Shown here in pieces: positions 42,167 to 53,066 of a stretch of 64,000 bases of DNA (position 1 is its first letter; each line of letters begins with the position of its first letter). The position numbers and the translations under genes are program-made. Origin of the DNA: Micromonospora sp. WMMD1102 (GTDB lineage: Bacteria; Actinomycetota; Actinomycetes; Mycobacteriales; Micromonosporaceae). The DNA lies in contig NZ_JARUBN010000001.1 in the NCBI RefSeq assembly GCF_029626265.1, positions 6,265,001-6,329,000 of the forward strand. The letters run 5' to 3'. Below the pieces are notes generated by a model. That model saw only the letters and a program-made list of their open reading frames with translations, ran no database searches and was not told where the DNA came from.

Positions 42167-43135
42167 TCAGCGGGTGAGGCTGTAGGCGATGCCGTCGAGG
42201 ATGTCGCGCTCGCTGGCGATCACCGAGGTCATGCCGGTGCGCTCCATGACGATCTTCAGGACCAGGGCGCCGGCGACGATCACGTCGGCCCGGCCGGGGT
42301 GCATCACCGGGATCGTCAGCCGCTCCGCCGACGAGCGGACCAGCAGTTCGTCGGTCACCCTCGCCACGTCGGCGTACGGGATGCGGGAGTGGTGGATCCG
42401 GTCCGGGCGGTACTCCGACAGGCCCAGGGCGATCCCGGCGACCGTGGTCACCGAACCGGCCAGCCCGATCAGGGTGGCCGCCTCCCGTCCCGGCACCACC
42501 GAAAGGGCCCGGTCCACCGCCGCCGTGATGTCCGCCTCGGCCGCCGCCAACTGCTCCGGCGTCGGCGGATCGCCGGGCAGGTGCCGCTCCGTCATCCGGA
42601 CACAGCCGATGTCCACCGAGATCGCCGCGTCCACGGTCGCCGCCCCGCCACCGACCGGCCGCCCGCCGGCGACGAACTCCGTCGAACCGCCGCCGATGTC
42701 GACCACCAGGTAGGGCGCCGGGACGTCGGGGCCGAGTCCGCGTACCGCACCGGTGAAGGAGAGCCTGGCCTCCTCGTCGCCGGTCACCACCTCCGGCTCG
42801 ACACCGATCGCGTCCACCACCATCGCCCGGAACTCGTCGGCGTTGGCGGCGTCCCGGGACGCGGAGGTGGCACACATGCGTACGTCGGAGACGCCGAGCG
42901 ACTCGATCGACTCGGCGTACCCGAGCAGGGCCCGGCAGGTCCGCTCCAGCGCCTCCGGCGCGATCCGGCCGGTCCGGTCGAGGTCCTGGCCGAGCCGGAC
43001 GATCTCCATCCGCCGGACCACGTCGACCAGCTCGGCTTCCGGCCCGGCGGACGGGTCCGGCAGGTCGGCCACGAGCAGCCGGATCGAGTTCGTGCCGCAG
43101 TCGATCGCGGCCACCCGGTTCTTCACGATCTTCAC
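42167..43135 (-). CDS. ppx: exopolyphosphatase / pppGpp phosphohydrolase (Ppx/GppA)
   Basis: 322 residues. ASKHA-fold motifs: AAIDCGTNSIRLLVAD (phosphate 1), VVTGDEEARLSFTGAVRGL, YLVVDIGGGSTEFVAGG (phosphate 2) and GLAGSVTTVAGIALGL. It hydrolyses polyphosphate and/or (p)ppGpp. At ~320 residues it is the short Ppx form, like mycobacterial Ppx2. It is the last gene of the eno–ftsB–DUF501–GNAT–ppx run, which matches Mycobacterium apart from the inserted GNAT gene. Confidence 0.92.
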   Translation of the reverse strand: MKIVKNRVAAIDCGTNSIRLLVADLPDPSAGPEAELVDVVRRMEIVRLGQDLDRTGRIAPEALERTCRALLGYAESIESLGVSDVRMCATSASRDAANADEFRAMVVDAIGVEPEVVTGDEEARLSFTGAVRGLGPDVPAPYLVVDIGGGSTEFVAGGRPVGGGAATVDAAISVDIGCVRMTERHLPGDPPTPEQLAAAEADITAAVDRALSVVPGREAATLIGLAGSVTTVAGIALGLSEYRPDRIHHSRIPYADVARVTDELLVRSSAERLTIPVMHPGRADVIVAGALVLKIVMERTGMTSVIASERDILDGIAYSLTR

Positions 43136-43139
43136 CCTA

Positions 43140-43231
43140 CGTCGTCGGGGTCGCGGCGACCGGTCGTCGTCGCGGCGGGAGGTCGCCGGGGTCGCGGCGG
43201 AAGGGTCGTCGGGGTCGCGGCGGAAGGTCGC
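43140..43231. repeat. degenerate GGTCGCGGCG tandem repeats between ppx and GNAT gene
   Basis: The gap contains several head-to-tail copies of a unit like GGGGTCGCGGCGGAAGGGTC, with partial copies at 43140-43190 and clearer ones at 43185-43231. No reading frame of interest. Confidence 0.6.
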
Positions 43232-43810
43232 TCAGAGCCGGAGCAGCATCCGGACGTTGCCGAGGGTGTTCGGCTTGACCCGTTCCAGCCCGAGGAACTC
43301 GGCGACGCCCTCGTCGTACGAGCGGAGCAGTTGCTCGAAGACCGGCTGCGGCACCGGTGCGCCGTCGATCTCCACGAACCCGAAGCTGGCGAAGAACCGG
43401 GTCTCGAAGGTGAGCACGAAGACCCGGGCGACGCCCAGTTCCCGGGCGGTGGTCAGCAGTTCCGCCACGATCCGCTGGCCGATCTTCCGCCCCCGGTACG
43501 CCGGGTGCACCGCCACGGTCCGGATCTCGGCCAGGTCCTCCCACATCACGTGCAGGGCGCCACAGCCGATCACCGTGCCGTCGTCGGCCGGGTCGGCCGC
43601 GACCCAGAACTCCTGGACGTCCTCGTAGAGCGTGACGGTGGCCTTGCTGAGCAGCCGCCGCTCGGGGCTGTAGGTGTCGATCAGGTCGCGGATCCCGCGT
43701 ACGTCGGCGGTCCGGGCCCGCCGGATCACCAGCTCGGCCGGCACCGGCACCGCGCCGATCCCGCGATCGCCGTCGGTCATCCGGCCGGCTCCGTGGTCGG
43801 CGTCGGTCAT
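43232..43810 (-). CDS. amino-acid N-acetyltransferase (ArgA-like GNAT)
   Basis: 192 residues from ATG 43810 (182 from ATG 43780). GNAT core: LVIRRARTADVRGIRDLIDT, AEIRTVAVHPAYRGRKIGQR (acetyl-CoA loop YRGRKIG), LGVARVFVLTFETRFFASFG, FVEIDGAPVP. FETRFFASFGF and the C-terminal DEGVAEFLGLERVKPNTLGN resemble the short actinobacterial N-acetylglutamate synthase (Rv2747), the first step of arginine synthesis. A 30-base-spaced duplication copies the start region, giving two in-frame ATGs; the outer one overlaps the preceding stop (ATGA). Confidence 0.78.
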   Translation of the reverse strand: MTDADHGAGRMTDGDRGIGAVPVPAELVIRRARTADVRGIRDLIDTYSPERRLLSKATVTLYEDVQEFWVAADPADDGTVIGCGALHVMWEDLAEIRTVAVHPAYRGRKIGQRIVAELLTTARELGVARVFVLTFETRFFASFGFVEIDGAPVPQPVFEQLLRSYDEGVAEFLGLERVKPNTLGNVRMLLRL

Positions 43811-44418
43811 CCGGCCGGCTCCGCCGAGCGGGCCGAGGGCGCCGGCTCGACGCACGGGCCGCCGGCCCACCACTGTTCGAGCAGCTCCAGCACCTCGTCG
43901 CCGAACGGGTTGACCCCGGGACCGGCGGCCAGCGCGTGCCCGAGGTGCACGTGCAGGCACTTCACCCGGCCAGGCATGCCGCCGGCCGAGATGCCGTCGA
44001 TCTCCGGCACGGTGCCGATCGCCTCCCGCCGGGCCAGGTAGTCGCGGTGCGCCGCCCGGTAGTGCTCGGCCAGCTCCGGGTCGGCGGCCAGCCGCTCCTG
44101 CATCTGCCGCATCAGCCCGGCCGACTCCAGCCGGCTGCACCCGGCGACCGCACGCGGGCAGGTCAGGTAGAACAGCGTCGGGAACGGGGTGCCGTCGGCG
44201 AGCCGCGGGGTGGTCTCCACCACGTCGGGCTGGCCGCACGGGCAGCGGTGCGCCACCGCCCGGGTGCCGCGCGGGGTCCGGCCGAGCTGGGCGGCGACGG
44301 CCGCCAGGTCCGCGCCGGTTGCCGGCTCCCGCACCGGTGCCGGCACGCCGGCCGCCGCCGGCTCCGCGCCGGCACGGTCCACCGCACCGGGTACGCCGGC
44401 CGAATCGGAACCGCTCAC
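43807..44418 (-). CDS. DUF501 family protein
   Basis: 203 residues. The conserved core begins LAAVAAQLGRTPRGTRAVAH then RCPCGQPDVVETTPRLADGT and FPTLFYLTCPRAVAGCSRLE; the CPCG and TCP cysteines could bind metal. DUF501 genes sit between ftsB and ppx in most actinobacteria. Function unknown. GTG 44418 overlaps the ftsB stop (GTGA); the N-terminal ~35 residues are a low-complexity extension. Confidence 0.85.
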   Translation of the reverse strand: MSGSDSAGVPGAVDRAGAEPAAAGVPAPVREPATGADLAAVAAQLGRTPRGTRAVAHRCPCGQPDVVETTPRLADGTPFPTLFYLTCPRAVAGCSRLESAGLMRQMQERLAADPELAEHYRAAHRDYLARREAIGTVPEIDGISAGGMPGRVKCLHVHLGHALAAGPGVNPFGDEVLELLEQWWAGGPCVEPAPSARSAEPAG

Positions 44419-45089
44419 CGGCCGGCCTTGTCCGGCTCGTTGGCCGCCTGCACGCTGGACCAGAGGGTGTCGTACCACGGCTTCGCGGGCTGCTCGGCCG
44501 TCTTCGGGTCGACCCCGGCGTCCCGGTCGGCGCCCTTGCGGTCGGTGAGCACCACCAGCGGCACCTCGCCGGGCAGCACCATGTAGAACCGCTCCCTCGC
44601 CTGGATCTTGACGTACTCCGGGTCGTCCCAGAGCGCCGCCTCCTCGGTCAGGTCGCCGATGAGTTCCCGCTGCGCCTGCTGGGCCGCCTCGATCCGGGCG
44701 ATGTCGGACTGCTGGTCGAGATAGACCCGGACCGGGTATGTGTACGCGAGCGCCAACGCCACCAGTACGCCGACGAGCACCGTCGCGCGGCCGGTGTAGC
44801 GCCGGGGGTGCTGGGCGTACGTCCGCTTCACCGCTCGGGCGGCCACGGGCCGGCGGGCGGCGGCGGGCCGGCTGCCCGAGCGGGCGTCGCCGCCCCGGCC
44901 GGTGCCGCCGGCCCGGGTGGCCCCGGTCGCCCGGGTGGTCCCGGCGGAGCGGGCCTGGCCCTGGCGCGGCTCGGCCCGGTTGCCCGGTTCCCGGCCCGTG
45001 CGGCGGTCGGTCCGGGACGTCCCGGACCGGCCAGCACGATCCGGCCGTCGAGCCGGGCCCTGCCCGCTCGGCGTACGGCGTTGCGTCAT
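44415..45089 (-). CDS. ftsB: septum formation initiator FtsB/DivIC
   Basis: 224 residues. An 85-residue Arg/Gly/Thr-rich cytoplasmic tail is followed by one membrane helix (about 100-120, VLVGVLVALALAYTYPV) and a coiled coil DQQSDIARIEAAQQAQREL, then DLTEEAALWDDPEYVKIQAR, the DivIC signature. It recruits division proteins with FtsL/FtsQ. Position directly after eno is universal in actinobacteria. The basic tail is longer than in most homologues. Confidence 0.88.
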   Translation of the reverse strand: MTQRRTPSGQGPARRPDRAGRSGTSRTDRRTGREPGNRAEPRQGQARSAGTTRATGATRAGGTGRGGDARSGSRPAAARRPVAARAVKRTYAQHPRRYTGRATVLVGVLVALALAYTYPVRVYLDQQSDIARIEAAQQAQRELIGDLTEEAALWDDPEYVKIQARERFYMVLPGEVPLVVLTDRKGADRDAGVDPKTAEQPAKPWYDTLWSSVQAANEPDKAGR

Positions 45090-45123
45090 CGCCGTCGCAC
45101 CCCTCCCCCGAAGGCTGACCCGG

Positions 45124-47432
<2,309 letters not shown>

Positions 47433-49076
47433 TCAGGCCAGCCCGTACCCGTCGTCGTCCAGGCCGAGCAGGGCGGGCAGGTGGCGTGGTGCCGGCGAGC
47501 CGTGCGCCAGCATCGCGTCGTGCCACTGCCGCACCGGCACCCCGTCGGGGCGGCGCGCGGCGATCCCGGCGACCTGGTGGTAGCCGACGAAATAGGTGGA
47601 GAGCTGGGTCGAGGTGAGCTGGGCCCGCCGCCACTTGCCGGCCGCCTCGCCCTCCTCCTGGAAGCCCCGCCCGGTCATCAGCGCCAGCGCGTCGGACTCG
47701 GTCAGCTCCTCGCAGTGCGTCAACTGGTCGAGGATGGCGTTGATGGTCATCCGGAGCTGCATCTTGAGCTGTTGCAGGCGGACCGCCAGGCCGCCGAAGC
47801 CCCGGGCCGCCATCGCCTCCTCGGCGTAGACCGCCCAGCCCTCGACGAAGGTGCCCGAGTGGCCGAGCGCGCGGGCCCGGCTGCTGCCCCGGTAGCGCCG
47901 GGCGTGCGCGAGCTGGAGGAAGTGCCCCGGCACCGCCTCGTGCACCGTCAGGTTGCGGATCATGTGGTCGTTGTACTCCCGGAAGAACGAGTCGACCCGG
48001 GCCGCCGGCCAGTCCGCCGGGGTCGGCGCGATGCAGTAGTACGTCGGCACGGCTGCCGGTTCCAGCGGCCCCGGCGCGTCGCAGTAGGCGACCGCGACCC
48101 CCCGGTCGTGCTCCGGCATCTCCCTGATCACACAGGCGTCGTCGACCAGCGACACCAGTTCGGTGTCGGCGACGAAGTCGAGCACCTCGCCGAGGGTGGT
48201 CCGGGCCAGCGGCACCACCGAGGAGTTGTCCGGGCGCTCGTCGGCGAGCAGGCCCAGCGCCTGGCGTACCGTCTCGTCGGTGGCCGGGCCGCCGACCAGC
48301 TCGACCGCTGCCGCGCGGATCTCCTCGGTGACCCGCTCCAGGTTCGTCCAGGCCGAGTCGAGCACCTGCCGGGCGCCGAGTTGGGTGTCCAGGGTGTGCC
48401 AGAGCCGCGCCTCCCAGAGCCGGCGCCCCAGCCGGGGGTCCCGGCCCGGTACGGTGTCGTCGCGCAGCCCGGACCGGAGCCGGTCGGCGAACCCGGTCAG
48501 CTCGCGGACCGCCTCCCGGGCGACCGGCTCGACCGTGTCCCGCAGCCCGGGCGCCTCGGCCAGCAGCGCCGGCACCTGGTCCCGGACCAGCGCCGCCGTC
48601 CCCTCGAACTGCCCGACGGCGGTCTCGGCGTGGATCCGGGGCACGTCGCGGAGCACCGCCCGGGCCGTGGCCAGCGCGTCGGGTACGGCGGCCAGCCGCC
48701 CGGCCAGGCTGGTCAGCCGCACCTCGGCCGGGGCGAACGGCCGGGCCAGGAGCGCGTGCAGCAGCGACCCGGGGTTGTGCGCCAGGGGGTTCCACTCGTA
48801 CGCCCGCACCTCGGTCAGCTCGAAGATCCCCCGGTCCACGAGTGCGGTGAGCACCTCGTGGTCCACCCGTTCCGGTATGTCCAGCTCCTCGGCGTCCACC
48901 TCGGAGAGCGCGTGTGCGGCGTCCCGCAGCATCGCCACCCGGCCGGCGACCGCCTCGGCGGAAGGGTCCGGCAACCGGTCGTCGAACCGGTGGTCGCCGA
49001 CCGAGGAGGCCAGCTCGGGGTCGCTGGCCAGCAGGGCGTCGACGATCCGTTCGGCGAGCGGGACGAAAGGCGGCAT
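47433..49076 (-). CDS. DUF885 family metallopeptidase-like protein
   Basis: 547 residues. The zinc motif is RNLTVHEAVPGHFLQLAHAR (His-Glu-x-x-x-Gly-His), with the downstream Glu in GHSGTFVEGWAVYAEEAMAA. This is the DUF885 family, distant from thermolysin-like peptidases, predicted cytoplasmic here because no signal peptide is seen. Start ATG 49076. Its promoter region is shared with the divergent EamA gene (109 bases between starts). Confidence 0.85.
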   Translation of the reverse strand: MPPFVPLAERIVDALLASDPELASSVGDHRFDDRLPDPSAEAVAGRVAMLRDAAHALSEVDAEELDIPERVDHEVLTALVDRGIFELTEVRAYEWNPLAHNPGSLLHALLARPFAPAEVRLTSLAGRLAAVPDALATARAVLRDVPRIHAETAVGQFEGTAALVRDQVPALLAEAPGLRDTVEPVAREAVRELTGFADRLRSGLRDDTVPGRDPRLGRRLWEARLWHTLDTQLGARQVLDSAWTNLERVTEEIRAAAVELVGGPATDETVRQALGLLADERPDNSSVVPLARTTLGEVLDFVADTELVSLVDDACVIREMPEHDRGVAVAYCDAPGPLEPAAVPTYYCIAPTPADWPAARVDSFFREYNDHMIRNLTVHEAVPGHFLQLAHARRYRGSSRARALGHSGTFVEGWAVYAEEAMAARGFGGLAVRLQQLKMQLRMTINAILDQLTHCEELTESDALALMTGRGFQEEGEAAGKWRRAQLTSTQLSTYFVGYHQVAGIAARRPDGVPVRQWHDAMLAHGSPAPRHLPALLGLDDDGYGLA

Positions 49077-49185
49077 GGGGCAAACCTAGACGACCAGTCC
49101 GCGCGCCGAGGGCCGGTACGCACCGCTCCGACGACCACGCACTCGCCAATGGCCCTGTCGAAACGCTGTTGTTTGGCTCTGTCAC

Positions 49186-50265
49186 ATGGACCAAACGCCC
49201 CCTAACGTCGGTCTGGTGAAGATCTCGAACCCGGCCGCGGTGCTGCTCTGCGTCAGCGGGATGGTGCTGGTCGGCAGCTCCGTCTCGATCAGCCAACTCG
49301 TCCTCGACTATCCGCACCTGACCGGCCAGGCGGCCCGGTACGCGCTCGCCGCCGCCGTACTCTTCGGGCTGCTCCGCCGCTTTCCCGGACTGCTGGCCGG
49401 CGGCACGCCCCCGCCCGGCCGGCCGAACCGGCGGGAACTGGTCGTGCTCACCACCCTCGCGCTGACCGGGATGGCCGGGTTCAACGCCTGCATCCTGGTC
49501 GCGCTGCCACACGCCGACCCGGCGGTGGTCGGCACCTTCATCGGCGCCGCACCGCTCGGACTCGCCCTGCTCGGCCCGCTCACCGCCGGCCGGCGACCGG
49601 CGCTGCGGCTGGTCGGGGCGGCCGGGATCGTCGTCGCGGGCACCGTACTGGTGCAGGGCAGCGGCCGGGCCGACGCGGTGGGCATCGTCGCCTCGCTCGG
49701 CGCGTTCGGCGGCGAGATCGCGTTCTCGCTGCTGGCCGCCGTCGTACTCCCCCGGCTCGGGCCGGTACGCGTCGCGGCGTACAGCTGTGGGCTGGCCGTA
49801 CCGCTGCTGCTGGTCGCGGCAGTCCTCGCGGGTGAACCGGCCCGGTGGCGGCTGCCCACCCAGGCCGAGACCGCCGCGTTCGGCTACCTGGCGGCGATGA
49901 TGACGGTGGTCGCCTTCCTCGCCTGGTTCACCGGGTTGCGCGCGCTCGGGGTGGACCGGGCCGGGGTACTCGTCGGGCTGATGCCGATCGCCACCCTGCT
50001 CACCGCGGCGGTCCAGGCCGGCCGGCCGCCGGACCTCGGGCAGAGCGCCGGGGTGCTGGTCGCGGCGGCCGGCATCGCCGTCGGCATGACCGCCGGCCGC
50101 CGCCACCGCGACCGCGACCGCCGTGACCGCGACCGTCACCGCGAACGTGGAACCTCCGCCGCGAGCGGCACCGGCGTGGGCGCGGACGACACGGGGGTGG
50201 TCGGGAGCGGCGTGGGCGTGGGCGGTACCGGCATTGTCCGGCGCGGGGGCGGTGACCGACCGTAG
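49186..50265 (+). CDS. EamA/DMT family transporter
   Basis: 359 residues with ten hydrophobic helices in two EamA repeats (about 15-145 and 160-295). LLCVSGMVLVGSSVSISQLV and GMAGFNACILVALPHADPAV are typical of drug/metabolite exporters of the RhaT/EamA group. The C-terminal ~60 residues are a low-complexity basic tail (RRHRDRDRRDRDRHRERG) then Gly-rich sequence. Substrate unknown. The next gene starts 10 bases after its stop. Confidence 0.82.
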   Translation: MDQTPPNVGLVKISNPAAVLLCVSGMVLVGSSVSISQLVLDYPHLTGQAARYALAAAVLFGLLRRFPGLLAGGTPPPGRPNRRELVVLTTLALTGMAGFNACILVALPHADPAVVGTFIGAAPLGLALLGPLTAGRRPALRLVGAAGIVVAGTVLVQGSGRADAVGIVASLGAFGGEIAFSLLAAVVLPRLGPVRVAAYSCGLAVPLLLVAAVLAGEPARWRLPTQAETAAFGYLAAMMTVVAFLAWFTGLRALGVDRAGVLVGLMPIATLLTAAVQAGRPPDLGQSAGVLVAAAGIAVGMTAGRRHRDRDRRDRDRHRERGTSAASGTGVGADDTGVVGSGVGVGGTGIVRRGGGDRP

Positions 50266-50275
50266 CGTGGGTCGG

Positions 50276-51448
50276 GTGAAGGGTCCTCGCCTCAGCCGCC
50301 GACGACTGCTCGCCGGCCTCGGTTCGGCCACGGTGGTGGCCGCCGCCGGCTGCGGCGGTGCCGAGACGCCGGCCCGGATCGCCGCCACCCCGTCCCGGCG
50401 GCCCGGTCCGGGCCGGCGGGACGAGACCGCGCTCCGCCGCAAGATCGCCAGCCTGCTGGTGGTCGGCTTCCGGGGCCAGCAGGCGTCCGAGGCCGACTGG
50501 GTCGTCAAGGCGATCCGGGAAGGTCTCGGCGGCGTCATTCTCTTCGACCGCGACATCAAGACCGACGCGGTACGCAACATCAGCTCGCCCGGCCAGGTGA
50601 CCGCGCTGGTGAAGGCACTCAAACAGGCCTCGCGCGGCCGGCTGCTCGTCACGATCGACCAGGAGGGCGGCCGGGTCGCCCGGCTCAACCCCGGCAACGG
50701 CTTCCCGGCCAGCCGCTCCGAGGCCGAGATCGGCCGGGCCGACTCGATCCCGACCACCCGGGCCTGGGCCGAAGGACTGACCCGCAGCCTCACCTCGATC
50801 GGGGCGAACCTCAACTACGCCCCGGTGGTCGACCTGAACCTGCGCCCGGACGGCCCGGCCGTCGGTGCGCTCGAACGCAGCTTCTCGGCCAACCCGGACG
50901 TGGTGGTCCGGAACGCGACCGAGGAGGTACGGGTGCACCGGGCCGCCGGGATCCGCACCTCGCTCAAGCACTTCCCGGGCCTCGGCAGCGCGACCGGGAA
51001 CACCGACTTCACCGCCGTCGACGTCACCGACTCCTGGCGGGAGACCGAACTCGAACCGTTCCGGAAACTGATCGCCAACGGGGCCACCGACTCGATCCTG
51101 GTCGGGCACGTACTTCACCGGAAGCTCGACCCGGACCGGCCCGCCTCGCTGTCCCGGGCGGTCGTCACCGACCTGCTGCACGACCGGCTCGGCTGGCGCG
51201 GCCCGGTGGTCAGCGACGACATCCAGGCCGTGGCGGTCACCAGCCGGTTCGGCCGGGACGAGGCGGTGGCGCTGGCCCTGACGGCCGGCGTCGACCTGCT
51301 GGTCTTCGGCAACCAGCAGGAGTACGACCCGAACGTCGTCGGGCAGACCCTGGACAACGTCGTCGGGCTGGTCCGCTCGGGCCGGCTCACCGAGCAGCGG
51401 ATCGACCAGGCGGTGGCCCGGGTCGACATGCTCCGCCCGAAGGGCTGA
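50276..51448 (+). CDS. glycoside hydrolase family 3 lipoprotein, NagZ-like but altered
   Basis: 390 residues from GTG 50276. N-terminus has a Tat-like pair and lipobox: SRRRLLAGLGSATVVAAAGC. The GH3 barrel shows LLVTIDQEGGRVARLNPGNG, IGANLNYAPVVDLNLRP and the nucleophile Asp in VVSDDIQAVAV. In NagZ the KHFPGHG…DSH loop supplies the His/Asp acid-base; here it reads KHFPGLGSATGNTDFTAVDV, so the catalytic His is missing. It may be a weak or binding-only relative. Probably extracytoplasmic and lipid-anchored. Confidence 0.8.
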   Translation: MKGPRLSRRRLLAGLGSATVVAAAGCGGAETPARIAATPSRRPGPGRRDETALRRKIASLLVVGFRGQQASEADWVVKAIREGLGGVILFDRDIKTDAVRNISSPGQVTALVKALKQASRGRLLVTIDQEGGRVARLNPGNGFPASRSEAEIGRADSIPTTRAWAEGLTRSLTSIGANLNYAPVVDLNLRPDGPAVGALERSFSANPDVVVRNATEEVRVHRAAGIRTSLKHFPGLGSATGNTDFTAVDVTDSWRETELEPFRKLIANGATDSILVGHVLHRKLDPDRPASLSRAVVTDLLHDRLGWRGPVVSDDIQAVAVTSRFGRDEAVALALTAGVDLLVFGNQQEYDPNVVGQTLDNVVGLVRSGRLTEQRIDQAVARVDMLRPKG

Positions 51449-51546
51449 CCGGCACAGCACGGGCAGACGTAAGCAGCCGGTAAGAATCGCACCGTCCCCA
51501 CTGTGGATAGATTTGCCTGCACCTGACGGAAGCACTTGGAGGTCGG

Positions 51547-52128
51547 ATGACAGGGGCAGGTCGGGCGGGAGCCCTCCTCGTCGCCGGCACGCTCGCCCTG
51601 GCGGGCTGCGCGACGGACGCCGGGACGGGAGCCGGGACGGGCGGCAGCACGACGCCGGCCGCGTCGCCGAGTTCCACTCCGGCACCGGCCGGGACGGGTA
51701 CACCGGCGACCACCGGCGCCGTGCCGGAGACGCTGCGGTTCACCGCCGCCACGGTGACCGGTGAGCAGTTCGACGCCGCCACCCTGCACGGCCGGCCGGT
51801 CGTGCTCTGGTTCTGGGCAGCCTGGTGTCCCCGCTGCCGGGCCGCCGCCGACGATGTCGCGAGGCTGCGGCAGAGCCACGCCGACCGGGTACACGTGGTC
51901 GGCGTCGCCGGCCTGGACAGCGGCGAGGACGCCATGCGCGAGTTCGTCACCGGCCAGGGCATCGACGGCTTCGTCAACCTCGCCGACGACAAGGGCGAGG
52001 TCTGGCGGCGGTTCGGCGTCACCAGTCAGGAGTACTACGTACTGCTCGACGCCGCCGGCAAGGTCGCGTACAAGGGGACCCTGACCCCGGGCGCGCTGCG
52101 CGAGCGGGTCGCCACACTGGCCGGGTGA
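51547..52128 (+). CDS. TlpA/ResA-like thioredoxin-fold lipoprotein
   Basis: 193 residues. Lipobox LALAGCATDA, then a Gly/Thr/Pro linker and a thioredoxin fold with active site WFWAAWCPRCRAAADD (CPRC). The layout of periplasmic TlpA/ResA/DsbE reductases is complete. Outside the membrane it probably keeps thiols reduced, for instance in cytochrome c maturation. The next gene (CcdA) overlaps its stop by GTGA and would supply electrons. Confidence 0.9.
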   Translation: MTGAGRAGALLVAGTLALAGCATDAGTGAGTGGSTTPAASPSSTPAPAGTGTPATTGAVPETLRFTAATVTGEQFDAATLHGRPVVLWFWAAWCPRCRAAADDVARLRQSHADRVHVVGVAGLDSGEDAMREFVTGQGIDGFVNLADDKGEVWRRFGVTSQEYYVLLDAAGKVAYKGTLTPGALRERVATLAG

Positions 52129-53000
52129 CCGGCCCGGTGCTCGACGCCCCGTACGCCCTGGCCCTCGCCGCCGGGCTGCTGGCCGCGGTCAACCCGTGCG
52201 GGTTCGCGTTGCTGCCCGCGTACCTGTCGTTCCTGGTACTGGCCGACGACGACGCCGGCCGGTCCCGGGCGATCGGCCGGGCGCTCTGGTCGACCCTGGC
52301 GATGACCACCGGCTTCGTCGCGGTCTTCGGCGCGTTCGGTCTGCTCGCCGCGCCGGTGGCCGGCCTGCTCGCCCAGCACCTGCCCTGGGTGGGCATCGTG
52401 GTCGGCCTGGCCCTCGTCGGGTTCGGCGCCTGGCTGCTGGCCGGTCGCGAGTTGCCCAGCGCCGTTCCCAAGGTCGGTGCGAGCCCGGAGCTGACCCGCC
52501 GGTTCGGTTCCATGGCACTCTTCGGCGCCTCCTACGCCATCGCGTCCCTGGGTTGCACCGTCGGCCCGTTCCTCGCCGTGGTGGTGGCGGGGTTCCGCAC
52601 CGACTCGATCGGCGCCGGGATCGGTCTCTTCCTCGCGTACGCCGCCGGCATGGCCCTGGTGGTCGGGCTGGCCGCGCTGGCGGTGGCGCTGGCCAAGGTC
52701 TCGCTGGTCCGTCGTCTGCGCCGGGCGGCACCGGTGGTCGGCCGGGTCGCCGGCGGGCTGCTGGTGCTGGCCGGCGGCTACGTCGCCTGGTACGGCTGGT
52801 ACGAGATCCGGGTCTTCCGGGGTGCGGTCGACGCCGACCCCGTCGTCGACACCGCCGCCACCGTGCAGACCACGATCACCGGCTGGCTGGACAGCCTGGG
52901 ACCCGGCCCGATCGCGCTCGGCTTCACCGCACTGCTGCTCGCCGGCACCGCAGCAGGAACGACGCTGCGGGTCCGGCGCAGGGCCCGCCGGGAGAGCTGA
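52125..53000 (+). CDS. ccdA: CcdA/DsbD-type thiol electron transporter
   Basis: 291 residues with about seven membrane helices. The two conserved cysteines are in AAVNPCGFALLPAYLSFLVL (helix 1) and AIASLGCTVGPFLAVVVAGF (helix 4), the NPC and LGCT motifs of CcdA. It moves reducing power from cytoplasmic thioredoxin to TlpA-like proteins outside. GTG 52125 overlaps the TlpA stop, so the pair is translationally coupled. Confidence 0.88.
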   Translation: MTGPVLDAPYALALAAGLLAAVNPCGFALLPAYLSFLVLADDDAGRSRAIGRALWSTLAMTTGFVAVFGAFGLLAAPVAGLLAQHLPWVGIVVGLALVGFGAWLLAGRELPSAVPKVGASPELTRRFGSMALFGASYAIASLGCTVGPFLAVVVAGFRTDSIGAGIGLFLAYAAGMALVVGLAALAVALAKVSLVRRLRRAAPVVGRVAGGLLVLAGGYVAWYGWYEIRVFRGAVDADPVVDTAATVQTTITGWLDSLGPGPIALGFTALLLAGTAAGTTLRVRRRARRES

Positions 53001-53010
53001 GATCTCCTCC

Positions 53011-53066
53011 GCTGTCAACCGCCCGGCTCGCTGTCAACCGCCCGGCTCCCGTCAGCCGCCCGGCTC
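53011..53066. repeat. 19-bp tandem repeats copying the mazG 3' end
   Basis: GCTGTCAACCGCCCGGCTC occurs at 53011-53029 and 53030-53048, and a variant CCGTCAGCCGCCCGGCTC at 53049-53066. The variant holds the mazG stop (TCA at 53052-53054, minus strand) and final Glu-Pro-Gly-Gly codons. Downstream copies repeat EPGG plus TGA on the minus strand. Confidence 0.85.
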
